Assembly (NCBI GenBank): GCA_947396885.1
Contig: OX377204.1
Coordinates: 94,684,728 to 94,748,727, forward strand
DNA from: Heligmosomoides polygyrus polygyrus
Lineage: Eukaryota; Nematoda; Chromadorea; Rhabditida; Heligmosomidae
Length of the DNA: 64,000 bases
Reading direction: 5' to 3'
The notes under the pieces are model-generated. The model was not told where the DNA came from and searched no databases. It saw only the letters and a list, made by a program, of their open reading frames with translations. The position numbers were made by a program, and so were the translations under genes. Below, piece after piece: positions 32,581 through 43,875 of this stretch (positions are counted from its first letter, which is position 1; each line of letters begins with the position of its first letter).

Positions 32581-33437
32581 AGGTGTTGTGAATACCTAAC
32601 TACGGTCTATGTACATCTGATTCTATAAATGCATAGAATTATACTATAGAGCAAATAGGAATGAATGATAGCAATTACTGTGCTTCGGTGAACAATGCAA
32701 GATATGCATCCCTGCATAGCATCCACAGGTATGACCTAACGATACCGTAAGTAGTTCAATAGGATAATGCACAAATACTACACTCTAGCCGCGGTAATCG
32801 TTTTAAGACTAGAGGTTATCAGCCTTCCTGATCCATAAATGTCATGCCTTTAGGCTCTTCCTTTAAGAATTCCGTACATGTATAAACCGCTGTGAGTTGT
32901 TTGTGTTATGCTCTTGAAGTAATAAAGTAGTAAATAAACTGTTACAAGTTGCTGAAGATACGTCCGTTGAAGAACCAACAAAATTGCTCTGTTAGCATGG
33001 GAGAGTGCTGGGGTTCAATTCCTCATACCTCCATCACGATTTGGTGGTTCACCAATGGATGTCTTCAGCAATTTGTAGTGGTTTATTTGTTACTTTATTA
33101 CTTTAAGAGCACAACAAAAACAATAATTCACAGCGGGTTATATACGGAATTTCAGGGGAGGACTCTGAAAGCATGACATATATTGGTCAGGGAGGCTGAT
33201 AACCTCTAGTCTTAAAAAGGGTGTACCGTGGCTAGAGTGTAGTATTTCTGCATTATCTTATTTACCTACTTACGGTATCGTTAGGTCATACCTGTGGATG
33301 TTATGCAATGATGCTTATCTCGCATTGTTCACCTAAGCATAGTAAGTGTTATCACTCATTCCTATTTGTTCTATAGCATACTTCCATGCGTTTATAGAAT
33401 CAGATGTAGACCCTAGTTGGGTATTCTCAACATAAGG
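32581..33437. mobile_element. foldback element with a central tRNA-like module
   Basis: Arms of about 400 bp: GTGAATACCTAACTACGGTC with its partner ending TTGGGTATTCTCAAC, plus ACTACACTCTAGCCGCGG / GTGGCTAGAGTGTAGT and AATAAAGTAGTAAATAAACT / its complement. The unique centre (about 32990-33040) has GTTAGCATGGGAGAGTGCTG and GGGGTTCAATTCCTCATACC, which contains a good B-box (GGTTCAATTCC). No transposase. Confidence 0.8.
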
Positions 33438-33599
33438 GAGCTAGTTCGTCCATGCGTCACTCTGTGTGTCTGCCCAGTCCCCATCTGACCCTCACTACGG
33501 CATGTTCGCCACAGGGAGGGTTTCACCCCTCGAACAGAATTATTGATCTCTGCTTGGGGTTAAATTCTCACGGTGAGTATAATGACCGATGGACGGGCT

Positions 33600-34620
33600 T
33601 CACAACAACAGACCAATATCGATCGGCTTACCATTATTGATCGATTTTTGTCCAGAGCTGATAGTTTCGAATGGGAATCGCGTGAATATAATGGTCGATG
33701 ATGCTCGATTGGTTGACCATTGTTAATCGATTTTATCGATCTTCGCCTGTACGCGAGTTCCGAGGGAGAATCGTGCCAATATGTTGAACGGTGAATATCG
33801 ATGAGTGACCATTATCGATCGATTTTATTGATCTTTGCATGGACGCTATACATATTTCAAGGGAAAATCTCAGAATAAGTAAATACTATTGACCGGCTGG
33901 CAATTATCGATCGATGTTATCGATTTTTGCCGCGCGCTGATATCTTCAAATAAGAATCTCAGTTCGCCCAACACCCGCTCCAGATAGACCTAACCCTGCT
34001 CCGGTTGTCACTTACTCTCTTCCTCACTCTTTGCACAGACATTTCTGAAGAAATGTCATCTCTATGGGTACCTGCACGCACAAACACTGACATGTAAGCT
34101 GCTAGAGCGCTTTCCTATCATGATGCTCATCGTCTTCGAATTATCGCCTTCGTTATGTGTCGAAGATTTATCTGTATTCTTGTGTCATCCATATGTATAT
34201 GGTGGTTACTTGACTTCTGAGTAAATGAGAATTTTGTTCTTGACTTCTTCGTAGACCTCCAGTGCCTGTAAAGTCTGTCTGAGAGGCATGTCATGTGACG
34301 CATGTCACGCGGCCATTAATTTAGCGCGGACGGAATGACGGACAGGCAGACGAATTATTCGTCCCTCTGTCGTTCTGCCTGTCCACCTGTTCAAGTTGGA
34401 AATCGAGTAAGTATAACGGTCAATGGACGAGCTTCATAATAAGTGACCAATATCGATTGGCCGACCACATCCGATCAACTTTATCGATTTTTGCCCGGAG
34501 TTGGTAGTTTTGAGTGGGAATCACGAGGATCTGATGAACGGTGGAAACACTTCGGAGCAAGTAAACACAATCGATCGGTTAGGCCAATATCGATCGATTC
34601 TCGTTTGATCAGCTGTCCGT
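33600..34620. repeat. second cluster of ATCGATCGAT-type repeats
   Basis: Repeated blocks of the form GACCAATATCGATCGGCTTA...TTATCGATTTTTGCC with conserved partner phrases (GGGAATCGCG, GATGAACGGT). There are about seven blocks of 100-120 bp, so this part looks like a degenerate tandem array rather than scattered copies. Confidence 0.6.
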
Positions 34621-34724
34621 GGCTTTGAAAAGCTCTCAAAGTACGTAAATCATCTTAAAGTACAGATATAGACGCTTATCTGCCCGAATCCTGGTTATAA
34701 AAAGATTTTTCAAACAACAATTAG

Positions 34725-34900
34725 GATTTGGACTTGCTGCGGAACTGAACCCCAAATCAATTCCTCCACGTGCGATGGCGCCTCCTCGATCCAGCTGCGC
34801 CAAACAGGCCTTGTTCATGGAACCTTGGAACAAACGAAAAATAGCCATCGAAGCACCAAGAAACGCTAAGAACACAAAGAAATCTAGACCCAATGGCTGA
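34725..34900 (+). CDS. possible last exon of the Kunitz gene
   Basis: After CAACAATTAG an open frame in phase 1 reads FGLAAELNPKSIPPRAMAPP, RSSCAKQALFMEPWNKRKIA and IEAPRNAKNTKKSRPNG, then TGA at 34898-34900. It is basic and Pro/Ala-rich, like a C-terminal tail. It requires at least one exon between 30143 (phase 0) and here that I could not place. The opposite strand has a comparable open frame (34636-34893), so the call is tentative. Confidence 0.4.
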
Positions 34901-35084
34901 ATGCCTTCTACTCATCATAGGATAAAAATTTAGGGCGGAGTTGTGCCAGGAGGATATGAGAGTGGGCGGAGTTCCACCATTCCAATCATATAGGACGATG
35001 CGAAAGGTAACTTCAGCAACCTAATTCTGTGCATTAGCAAAAAGCCCATAACACATTGATAATGAGCCCACCACCGTGCGGAGA

Positions 35085-35305
35085 CCTTGTAGGCGGAGCT
35101 ATGCTAGCACTGGGCGGAGCTTTACCATCTAAAATACCTGTGCTGTCCATTGCTCTACGCGTTTTTTCCACAACAGTATACTGGGACAAGTGACCCAAGC
35201 GATATTGTTATGGAAAAACGCGTTGAGTAACGGAGAGTATAGGTACTTTAGACAGTAAAGCTCCGCCCAGTACCAACATATCTCCGCCCACAAGGTTTCC
35301 CTTAC
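35085..35305. repeat. 220-bp palindrome with GGGCGGAGC motifs
   Basis: CCTTGTAGGCGGAGCTATGC with the partner ATCTCCGCCCACAAGG; inner arms GGGCGGAGCTTTACCATCTA with its reverse, and ACGCGTTTTTTCCA with TGGAAAAACGCGT. Coding potential is not seen. Confidence 0.75.
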
Positions 35306-35315
35306 GGCAGTGAGC

Positions 35316-35700
35316 TCATTTTCCATGGGATATGATCCGTTGTGCTAATTCACAGAAACGAGCTGTTGAAATGCCCTTTCTCGTCGCAGTTTTCGCTTGG
35401 TTAAGCAAAACTCCATCCTGTGCTGATAGGGCTCCGCCCAGTTCCACGGTCGCCTTTAATTGGTTTTTCAGCCCTGTGTACTGTAAGACATCATCCAGTG
35501 AGTGAGAACAGTCAATGTCCGTTGGAACACCCGAAGTATCTCCCGCCGCTCCATGGAAGCCAGAAACATCCTCAGCACCAAACAAACGTTCGGAGCATGG
35601 CGTATATCGGAGCAACTGCTGAGCTTGGCCGCGACCTCAGGCCCCAGCGTTAATATGACGTGGATGCACATTCGGATCGGGAGGCGCATCTTCCGCTGAC
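35316..35700 (-). CDS. candidate coding region, unrecognised (weak)
   Basis: In one complement frame the sequence reads LLSAEDAPPDPNVHPRHINA, a stop at 35637, then ERLFGAEDVSGFHGAAGDTS and GVPTDIDCSHSLDDVLQYTG. Composition is protein-like, but there is an in-frame stop between the parts and splice sites are unclear. It could be exons of a - strand gene or chance. No family recognised. Confidence 0.25.
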
Positions 35701-36034
35701 AGCAATGAATTCTCCATTTGTTGACGCCGTGCCGAAAGAAAAAAAAATGGCCGAGGCAGTCCGTAGGGGACGACGACGTGTGACGGGGGCGCATCTTCAT
35801 CTGTCAAAATCGTCGCAGAAATGAGAAGGCAAGGCACCGCCAGGCTGAACAGCCATTCGTGCCGCGGTTTTTCCTCGACTTCTTCCTCGGTACGCCTTCT
35901 CGAGGAAAAAAATGCGCAGAAAACCGAGGAGTTGGGTGCTCTCGGAGGTGTCTTGTATTCGCAGATTGCCGCTGGAATTTGTCGTTCAAAAGGAGCACCT
36001 CCAACCTTCTACCTTCTCTCTTCTGTTTGATGCA

Positions 36035-36067
36035 ATTGTCTGGAGCGGCGGGAGCGCTCCAGACAAT
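36035..36067. other. perfect 13-bp hairpin
   Basis: ATTGTCTGGAGCG, a 7-base loop GCGGGAG, then CGCTCCAGACAAT. The role is unknown; it may be a remnant of a small palindromic element. Confidence 0.7.
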
Positions 36068-36259
36068 CACAACCAATCAGAGGACTGACCGAACAAGCTA
36101 CAGCCAATCACAGGACCGGCCGCACACGCCCTCTGCGATGCATTTTCCTTCGATGCTGCCTAATTGGCTGGCGTTCCCGCGTCCACCCGATTTTCGCATT
36201 TCAGTTAGGACGGATAATTCTTGTTTTTCATCTGCACCACCTGACTTCCCGCTGATCAT

Positions 36260-36560
36260 CACGTTGTTCGAGTAGACGGCGCCAGCGAGGTCTCCATTCG
36301 TCTCTGTCGCGTGCCAGGGTGCTCCAATGGATCTTCCCAGTTCGCGGGACACGAAGCGCGTCTTGTTGCTTGCTCAGGGCTTTCTCGAAGAAGTTTGACC
36401 GACCGATTATGGGACTCCGTGTTCTTTTGACAATCCAGTCGGTGATGGCTCACATGAAGGGGTGTCTGCAAGACGGCCGACCCACCTACTTTTCGACGAC
36501 TCGCGCCATGCGATAGCGCTCTGATTCTATGACCATAGTTGTGGTTGAACATGTGGAGAA
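36260..36560 (-). pseudogene. RTE-type retrotransposon tail, decayed
   Basis: On the complement strand, frames read phrases such as HHRLDCQKNTESHNRS and WEDPLEHPGTRQRRMETS, matching the better-preserved tail at 53650-54130 (GQENTGRPQTIWSAFF, DPMEHSGTG). Several frame changes. No reverse transcriptase is nearby. Confidence 0.5.
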
Positions 36561-36940
36561 GCAGGTGGTCTAAGGGTGAAGCAGATACGATTTTGAGGCG
36601 CCTCTATGTATTCACAAAACCACTGGGATGCGCTGCGCACTTGTCGTTCGATGTCTTTTGAAGGGATATAGCTTCGAGATGTAGGATTTAAGATTAAATT
36701 AATTGTTTCTAATCACGTACCTATTTATTTATTTATTTATTTATATCTCATTTTTCTGATTTTATATAAGATAAAATCAGAAAAATCAGAAATTATGTAT
36801 TATTTTTGTATTTATTAATGTATCTGATTTCTCTCTGGTCAGGAAATGCCTTCAGCTTCCCAGTGAACTTCGGAAAAAGACCTACACCTTGCGAAAGAGC
36901 TTAAAAGGCTGATTACAAACATGCTAACCAAATTTCTAAA

Positions 36941-37629
36941 TTAATCTCCTAAGCGAGTACCTGCCGGCGAAAGTTCGGGTTGTCGACTGCATGTCGTATG
37001 TGCTGATGAAGCATTAGGCACTGCATAATCAGCGTAGCAATTAGCCGCTGCGACAGATGCGACAGCGGCGCAGTGGCAATGTTCTCGCGTTGCAGGATGG
37101 TGGTGAAAGGTTCGGTCTCCATTGATTCTGGTGTTTTTGCTCTTGTCATTTATCGTCAGTGACATCCTTTACCCGCATTTACAACACATATTTGAATGAA
37201 AAAACGACTGGTAACAACTTTAACATACCTTTTTCGAGCTCTTTGGAAATGAAGCAAAATTGGTGCTTCTATCCTCGTCACCCTCACTTATTCATACCTA
37301 TTTTTTAAAAATGTAAATTTCACAGAGCTCGAAAAAGGTATGTGATAGTTTTTACCAGGGTTTTTCTTTCAAAAATGTGTAGGAAATGAGGATAAAGGGT
37401 GTCACTGACGATAAATAACAAATGCAAAAACACCAACATCGATGGGGACCGAACCTTCCACCACCATCCTGCAACGCTAGAACATTGCCACTGCGCCGCC
37501 GCCGTAACTGTTGCAGTGGCTAATGACAGCGCCGATTACGCAACGCTCCGCCCAGCGCTTCATCAGTGCACGCAACATGCAATTGACAACGCGAACCTTC
37601 GCCGGCAGGGTACTCGCTCAGGTGATTAA
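36941..37629. mobile_element. foldback element with tRNA-like arms
   Basis: Ends TTAATCTCCTAAGCGAGTAC and GTACTCGCTCAGGTGATTAA. Each arm has an A-box-like GGCGCAGTGGCAATG and a B-box-like GGTTCGGTCTCC block (about 37070-37120 on + and 37445-37500 reversed). The centre contains a shorter palindrome with ACCTTTTTCGAGCTC. About 690 bp; no transposase. Confidence 0.8.
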
Positions 37630-38559
37630 TTTAGCAAATTTGGAGTATGCGTTAGTAGTCGGCGTTTCAAACTCCTTCACATGGTAGAGGTTCTGTCCGA
37701 AACTCCGTGGGAAGTTGAAGGCATTCCCTGGTGATTAGTCTCGAAGCTATCTCCTTTCAAAAGACATCGAATGCCAAGCGCATGGCGCATTCCAGCGGTT
37801 TCACTGATACGCACTGGCATCTCAAAATCATATCGGTTCCACCTTCAGATCGTCTGCTCCTCCTAGTGACCAACGCTATAGAATCCGGCGCTCGTAAGTA
37901 CATACAACGACGTCGGCGACGGAAATGACGCCTTGTCGACGAGGGATCGCCGATGTCGCCGTTGTTGTGCGTCGGCTTCTCTTCATTACTCTCAATCCGT
38001 CACAATCGCTTTGGCAAATTGCATTTGAGGGCCTTTCTCACGCTGCTGCCACTGCTGCTGCTGCTTCTGCCTCTGCTCGTCGGGCCATTAACGAACCAGT
38101 TCATTTCGTCGTACACTGCCCGCGCTGCTGTTCAGCATCTGGGCCCTTTTGGAGCCGTCACGCCACGTTCTTAATCTCCTTTTCGCTCTGACTGTGGCTT
38201 CCTTCTGCTCTCGGTGGCGAAAACAACACGGCCGCGTCTTGTATTAATCTTGTTTCCCAGCGGAAGTGTTTATCCATGCTAGTGCGCAAAGGACAGCTTC
38301 CGTTCGGCACTGCTAATGCCTTTGGTTGTTTTGGATTTCACACAGGGCTCCCTTTCTTTCCGTTACAACTGCGACTTGTTGCGATTAGAATTCTTGCGTC
38401 CGACGGGATTTGAACTTTCTGGATAGCAGATTTACGCCTTTATCGCATCCGTCATGAACATCTCCTCCATCCGGATGGTTCCGCATCTCCATTACCAACC
38501 TTCACGGCAATTGATCAGTGCAGTAAGTTAGGCTTGCTCTAACCACACACTAAGACGAC

Positions 38560-39071
38560 GTTAGCAGTTCATCAGTAGCACAGCAAACGGTGCAATTAGT
38601 ATTCCTTCCGAAGAATTCGTAACACGATCTCTGTGACACTTCCACAGGATCCAGGCGCTTATGACACGGCACTTGCGACAGGGCTTCCACATTTGGAGTT
38701 TCAGCAAACACGTTCAATTAGTGTTCTCGTCAAAGAACTCGTTGCACGATTCTGTGACACTCTCCAGAACATGAACGATTGTGACACGACGACACGACAC
38801 GACACGACACGTGCTCTGAATCTGAAGCTTCAGCAAGCGGGTCCAATTAGTGTTTTCGTCAAAAGATTCATTAGATAATGTTTGTGACATGTCTTTAGAA
38901 TGTGGACGCTTGTGACACGACGTCTGTGACACGTCTTCTGAACCCGGGCGCTTGTGACTCGACGCCTCCGACAGATCTTCTGAATCTGGAGCTTCAGCAA
39001 ACGGGTCCAAGTAGTTTCCTCTTCAAAGAACACGTTACACGATCTCTATGACGTTTTCAGAACACGGACAC
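38560..39071. repeat. degenerate tandem array, left part
   Basis: Units with GTGACACGTCTTCTGAA, CGGACGCTTGTGACACGACG and CAGCAAACGGGTCCAATTAG repeat with a period near 120-130 bp. The array continues at 41353-41620, so the element at 39080-41344 inserted into it. Confidence 0.7.
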
Positions 39072-39079
39072 CTGTGGAC

Positions 39080-41344
39080 TAGACATTGGATCCGACACCG
39101 ATTTTCCGGATAATCGGATGATTCGGATAGGCCATTTTTTCAAACCGCGGATCTTCGGATGATTCAGATGAGGGCAATTTCGAAAACCCCGGATCTTCGG
39201 ATGATTCAGATGAGGGCAATTTTAGAAATCCCGGATCTTCGGATGATTCAGATAACGCCATTTTCGGCCGAGCCGGATTTCGGATATCCGATTCGGATAC
39301 AACCGGATAAATGATATAATAAAAGCACGCAACCTCTTAAACACGGAACGCATCAGTAACTCCGCGTTTATTTCCTTGACCAATTGAAGTCACGAGCGCG
39401 CAAAGCAGCTTGGAGCGCCTCACCTTGAATTAGGCGTTTATATGCCTAGCTTATTTCACCAATGGAGCGGAACACACCAGCGCTACGTAAAAGATGTCGT
39501 ATTTGGCTGCCTTACGAGGGGAGCCCTCTACAGAGCTGTTTTGCGCTTCCAGAACAGACAAAAACAACTTGAAGACCCCAAAGAGCCAATACCAACGCGG
39601 CTCGTAGCGCAGTGGATAGCGACGTTGCTCCATGAGAGGGAGGTAGAGGGTTCGACTTTTCTGCGCTGCTGCATCTTTACATTACAACTTATTGTTTGAT
39701 TTGAGCGATTCTGACATCTGCATCATTTTAGATGTTTGCTGTGCAGTGTTTCCAGATGTATGCCATGCCGTGAGAGCAACTTTGCTGCCACTTGCTTATT
39801 ACTGACCGGTTTTTTAACCAAAACTCAATTGGAAAGCTGTTCAACATAACGATGTATGAACGTTTAAAATCAGTGATACACAGACACAAAGTGCATGAAA
39901 CATAAGCAATGGTCACAATACGAGCAGCGCATAAAGGCTACTGGCTCCTCACAGTTTGCTTCCATATATGGACAAATGAGATCGGCTCCATAGGCGAAAT
40001 CCAACTGAAGACGTTCCCTTCCCTCTGAAACAAGAGTTCCAGCCGAAAACGTTATCATGTGCCCACTGCTTGCCAGCCTTTAGACGTCTATCAGTTCATT
40101 TTGCTGATCCCAACCTTCTGGTTTTCCACCACTTCCAGCCCGTTCGTCTTCGTTAACTTCAAGTTGACGTGCTTCGAAGTCCTTGGGTATGCTAGCCATC
40201 CGTTCGATCAGGTTGGTGTCATTCCCATGAAGGCTGCTTATTTAAAGGTGGACCACACTTCAGCGTGAGCAAGTGGATCACCACTCGAGCATCGGCGACT
40301 TCGTTGGTGTTAGGTTTTAGAGAACCTCCAGCAGACCTCTGATTTCCAGATGACAGGCAAGGATGAGTGTATTGATGCCGTTTAGGTCAAATTCCGGGAT
40401 CCACAGATCTTCTCGTTTTAACCACATGTGACGTCACATCATGGTCTCCCTTGAAACTCCGAGCAGGCTGGTTTTACCCGAGGTCATTGGCCGATGTATG
40501 GAAACAGACTGAGAGGAGCCTGCAGCATTTATACCCTGCCCATTGTGTCCAGTGCTGCTTTATGCACGTTGTACCTTTGTATCACTCGTATTGAATATTT
40601 ATACATCATCATGTTGAGTACCACAGCATGCAGCTGGAAAGTGCGCAGAAAACATCGGAAAATGGTACAGACGTCAGAATCCCTCAAATCTCAACCAATC
40701 ATTTAAGAAGCAGGAATGCAGCAGCGCATTAGGATCGAACCCCCGACCTTCCTCCCATGAAGCATCGTCACTACCCATTGCGCTCCGAGCTGCTTGCCGG
40801 CAGAGGCATCGCGGTCGTACAAAAACCCAAATTCGTGATGCGCCGTTCAATTGTGACTTCAAGAACCCCCACTCCTTGGGTTTAACGACTTGGCAAAAAT
40901 GAAACACATTTTATGCCAATTGAGGGGTGGCGATTATTCCTATTTAATAGGATGACTCCCTCTCCCCGTTCAGATATACACTATCAGACCCTTTCCTTGT
41001 GAAAGAATTCCCGCCAAATGATTGCAAATCTACCCGAAAAAGTCAGGTTATCAATGGCGCAGAGTTTGCCAGCAAGGCGCGCTAACCTCCTATTATCCGA
41101 TTTTTATCCGATTTTATCCGAATCATTGCGTTTTTCAAAACCCCGGATCTTCGGATGATTCAGATGAGGGCAATTTTGAAAACCCCGGATCTTCGGATGA
41201 TTCAGATGAGGACAATTTTAGAAACCCCGGATCTTCGGATGATTCAGATGAGGGCAATTTTCGACCGAGCCGGATTTCGGATAATCCGAAACCGGATAAA
41301 TCCGGCCGGATATCCGAAAGTGCATGATTCGGATCCCATGTCTA
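39080..41344. mobile_element. hAT-like non-autonomous element, copy 2 (2.3 kb, inverted relative to copy 1)
   Basis: Exact 8-bp duplication CTGTGGAC at 39072-39079 and 41345-41352. Ends TAGACATTGGATCCGACACC and, complement at the right, TAGACATGGGATCCGAATC. Contents match copy 1 (17281-19702) in reverse: subterminal GGATCTTCGGATGATTCAGA repeats, tRNA-like modules near 39605 and 40760, and the same central unique sequence. No transposase gene is recognised. Confidence 0.9.
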
Positions 41345-41352
41345 CTGTGGAC

Positions 41353-41620
41353 CCAGCGTCTGCGATAGGTCTTCTAAATTGCGAGCTTCAGCAAATGAGT
41401 CCAATTACTTTTCTCGTCAAATTAATCGTCACATGATGTCTGTGACACGTCTTCAGAATATACACGCTTGTAGCACGACGCTAGCGACACGTCATCTGAA
41501 CCCGGCCGGACGCTTGTGGCACGACGCCTGTGACACGTCTTCTGAACCCGGACGCTTGTGACACGAGGCGTGTGACACGTGTTCTGAATCCGGAGGTCGA
41601 CTAGACAATTCTGGAGGAAG
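41353..41620. repeat. degenerate tandem array, right part
   Basis: Continuation of the array at 38560-39071 (CTGTGACACGTCTTCTGAAC, CCGGACGCTTGTGACACGAG). Confidence 0.7.
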
Positions 41621-41799
41621 CTTTCAGAACCAGCGTTCCTCACACCATGTTCTCTTCCACACCTTGATGACCTCAAGCGCAGAGGTCCATGGTCCTATCA
41701 GGTGTCACTCCCTTGAAAAAATGTCATCGCCACGAATAGGCGGCGTTTCTCGCTTGCACCGTGAATCGATTTGAGATTCGAATTTCGTGTGGCTGAGCG

Positions 41800-41995
41800 A
41801 AGCTTTTTATCCTTCCCGGATCGGTAAACTGATACCAGACCTGTCTGGGAAGGCGAAAACGCTGACTTGTTCATCGGCCGGCCACCGCAAGTCGATGTAT
41901 GACGAAATACGATTCAAATCGCCTCCACAACATTCCGAAGAATGTAGAATGCGTGGCGTGTCCCAAAAGAAATTGAGTAACGCCGTCCTTTAAGA
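41800..41995 (+). mobile_element. tRNA-derived SINE body, head missing
   Basis: TATCCTTCCCGGATCGGTAA, CCAGACCTGTCTGGGAAGG, CTGACTTGTTCATCGGCCGG, GTAGAATGCGTGGCGTGTCC, then GAGTAACGCCGTCCTTTA. Same family as 4435, 5442 and 53335; the tRNA-like head is not preserved. Confidence 0.75.
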
Positions 41996-42049
41996 TATCT
42001 CCGCCAACTCTTTTAGATACGGTGAAGACGCAGGCAACTATGTCTACAG

Positions 42050-42300
42050 CAGAATAGGCGGAGGTGGCGCAGTTAATAGAAGTGCGGGGCGACGAATGAC
42101 ATATGTTTGGGTCGGTTTTTTGGGGTTCAATTCCACACTCAGGCCAATCGGCCTTAAATTCCTCAATGAACAGCGAAGACGTGTTGGAACCGTTGGGATT
42201 GTTCCGTGAAGATGACAGTCTTCTCAAGTCGTTCACCCTTCAGGAAATACACATTCGAGAAAGTAGATGTAAAAGTAGAATGCGTGGCGCACCTTGAAAC
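42050..42300 (+). mobile_element. second tRNA-like SINE type
   Basis: Head AATAGGCGGAGGTGGCGCAG (A-box-like) and GGGGTTCAATTCCACACTCA (good B-box), followed by a body unlike the main SINE but ending with the same AGTAGAATGCGTGGCGCA segment. It may share the 3' end with the main SINE. Confidence 0.55.
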
Positions 42301-42399
42301 GGAAGCAAAAATCCTCCTTCGGATGACTACAATTATTAATGTTGTAAGCTCTGAAACTGATGGCGAATTGGCATTTGCCTGCATAAAAGGGATACTCAA

Positions 42400-43300
42400 A
42401 AGAGGCGGAGCTCTGTCCACGGTGGGCGGAGTTATGGATATCCAGGGAATATTGATTTTATGAGATGAACTAACGCCCATCTCAGCCCGACCAACTCTTC
42501 TTCTAAATTGTTGGCAGTTCGAGCTCCTGGCCCAGGTACGACTACTGCATCCGCGACTCATTTTCTCAAACTTGGGCAATTAAACCACAAACATTGCCGG
42601 ACCTAGATGTGTAGGCGAGACTCCGCCTCCATAGGCCATGGATTTTCGTCTCAACTCAAACGCCGCCCCGTATATCACACTGACCTACGATACCTTCCTG
42701 CACCACGAAGTGGATCTACCTGTGTGAGTAGAGCTCTGTAAGCAGTGGGTGGAGCAATGGCTATTCGACGAATATTGATTTCAAGATCCACGTCGCGAAT
42801 GTGGGCAGCATTTGAAGGTATAAACGCGCTAGTCAATCATAACCAATCAGGCATAGAGTGAATTTAGCCAATCAGTGTAGCGACCATGCTCTCTGATCGG
42901 CACTCCCATTCTATGCCCCTTGACTGATTGGCGCGTTCCCATCTACCAATGCTGCCCACATTCACGACTAGGACGGGTCTAAGGGGTAGGCTAACGCCCA
43001 TGACAAGGCTCTATCCACAATGAGCGGGGCTTTGGTTCAACACCATGCAGATGTCGACCCCTTCCTGCGACATAAAATGGACCTTGGTGTAAAGGCGGAG
43101 CTCTGCTCACAGTGGGCGGAGCTATAGTATCCGCCAACAATCCTTTTTAATGCGTAGACTAACGCCAATCCTTCGTTCGAGGAAGTTTCTTCCATGTCAG
43201 ACTAATCCACAATCACTTGGAATAAATGAAGCAGATTTTTACGTGGGTAGGCGGGGCTCTGTCTAAGTGGGCGGAGCTATGGGTATCCAACAGCAATTCG
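42400..43300. repeat. intergenic/intron stretch with GGGCGGAGC motifs
   Basis: Six or more copies of GTGGGCGGAGCTATG-like motifs, often in pairs (AGGCGGAGCTCTG...GGTGGGCGGAG). At 42830-42980 a small inverted structure includes CCAATCAGGCATAG and ACTGATTGGCGCGTTCCC. No gene seen. Confidence 0.5.
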
Positions 43301-43812
43301 TTTTAAAAGGTAGATGAAAGCCAAGCTTTCTTTCAAGGAAGACTTTTTCGATACCACCAGAGCCGTTATATCGAGCGACAGATGGAGGTGACCGCTGTTC
43401 AGGTTAAATAGATCTCAAATCTGTCTTTTCTTCTTCTAAAACCACTTCCTGATACCTACACCATTGGATAGAACACCTCAAATTGGATTCGGATGGCAGC
43501 ATTTATTTTTTGAATAGGCCACTTGAAGGTGGCTATGGGAAAACGGCGGTTTTTTGCGTTTATTCCGCCCAAAAGCCAGAAGGCAGGAGTGGTAGTGTAG
43601 CCGTTTGGCTACTACGCTTCAGCCCCTGTTCTGGGATGACAGAAGCCGAAACAAATCCTCTGGCTATAGATGCCGAAGCGCCCGAATGTCGAATGTCGAC
43701 GTCAAAAGCGGTCATCGTCTTCGCGCCCTCGTTACTAGCACTGGCCACTAATTTCCGGCTGAGCAGTGGAAGGATGCCAAGCGACCACGTGAAGCCGCTC
43801 TTCCTCGCCCAG

Positions 43813-43875
43813 CGCGGTGACGACGACGACAACACGGCAACGTCCAAGTCCATGGAAGGCCAGGAAGGATCTCTG
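43813..43875 (+). CDS. possible small exon (weak)
   Basis: After CTTCCTCGCCCAG, 21 codons in phase 0 (RGDDDDNTATSKSMEGQEGS, then L) before GTGATT. It lies inside a longer open + frame (43483-43917). The phase is the same as for exons at 52836, 56385 and 56577, so it might belong to that gene. No family signature. Confidence 0.25.

Noticed and set aside
34039..34093. Exon DISEEMSSLWVPARTNTDM between splice-like signals
   Set aside because: Signals are fair, but joining it to 30143 and 34725 in consistent phase creates a stop codon.
37399..37629. Protein-coding frame of 76 codons rich in His and Cys
   Set aside because: It is the arm of a foldback element; the reversed arm gives a similar frame, explained by DNA similarity.
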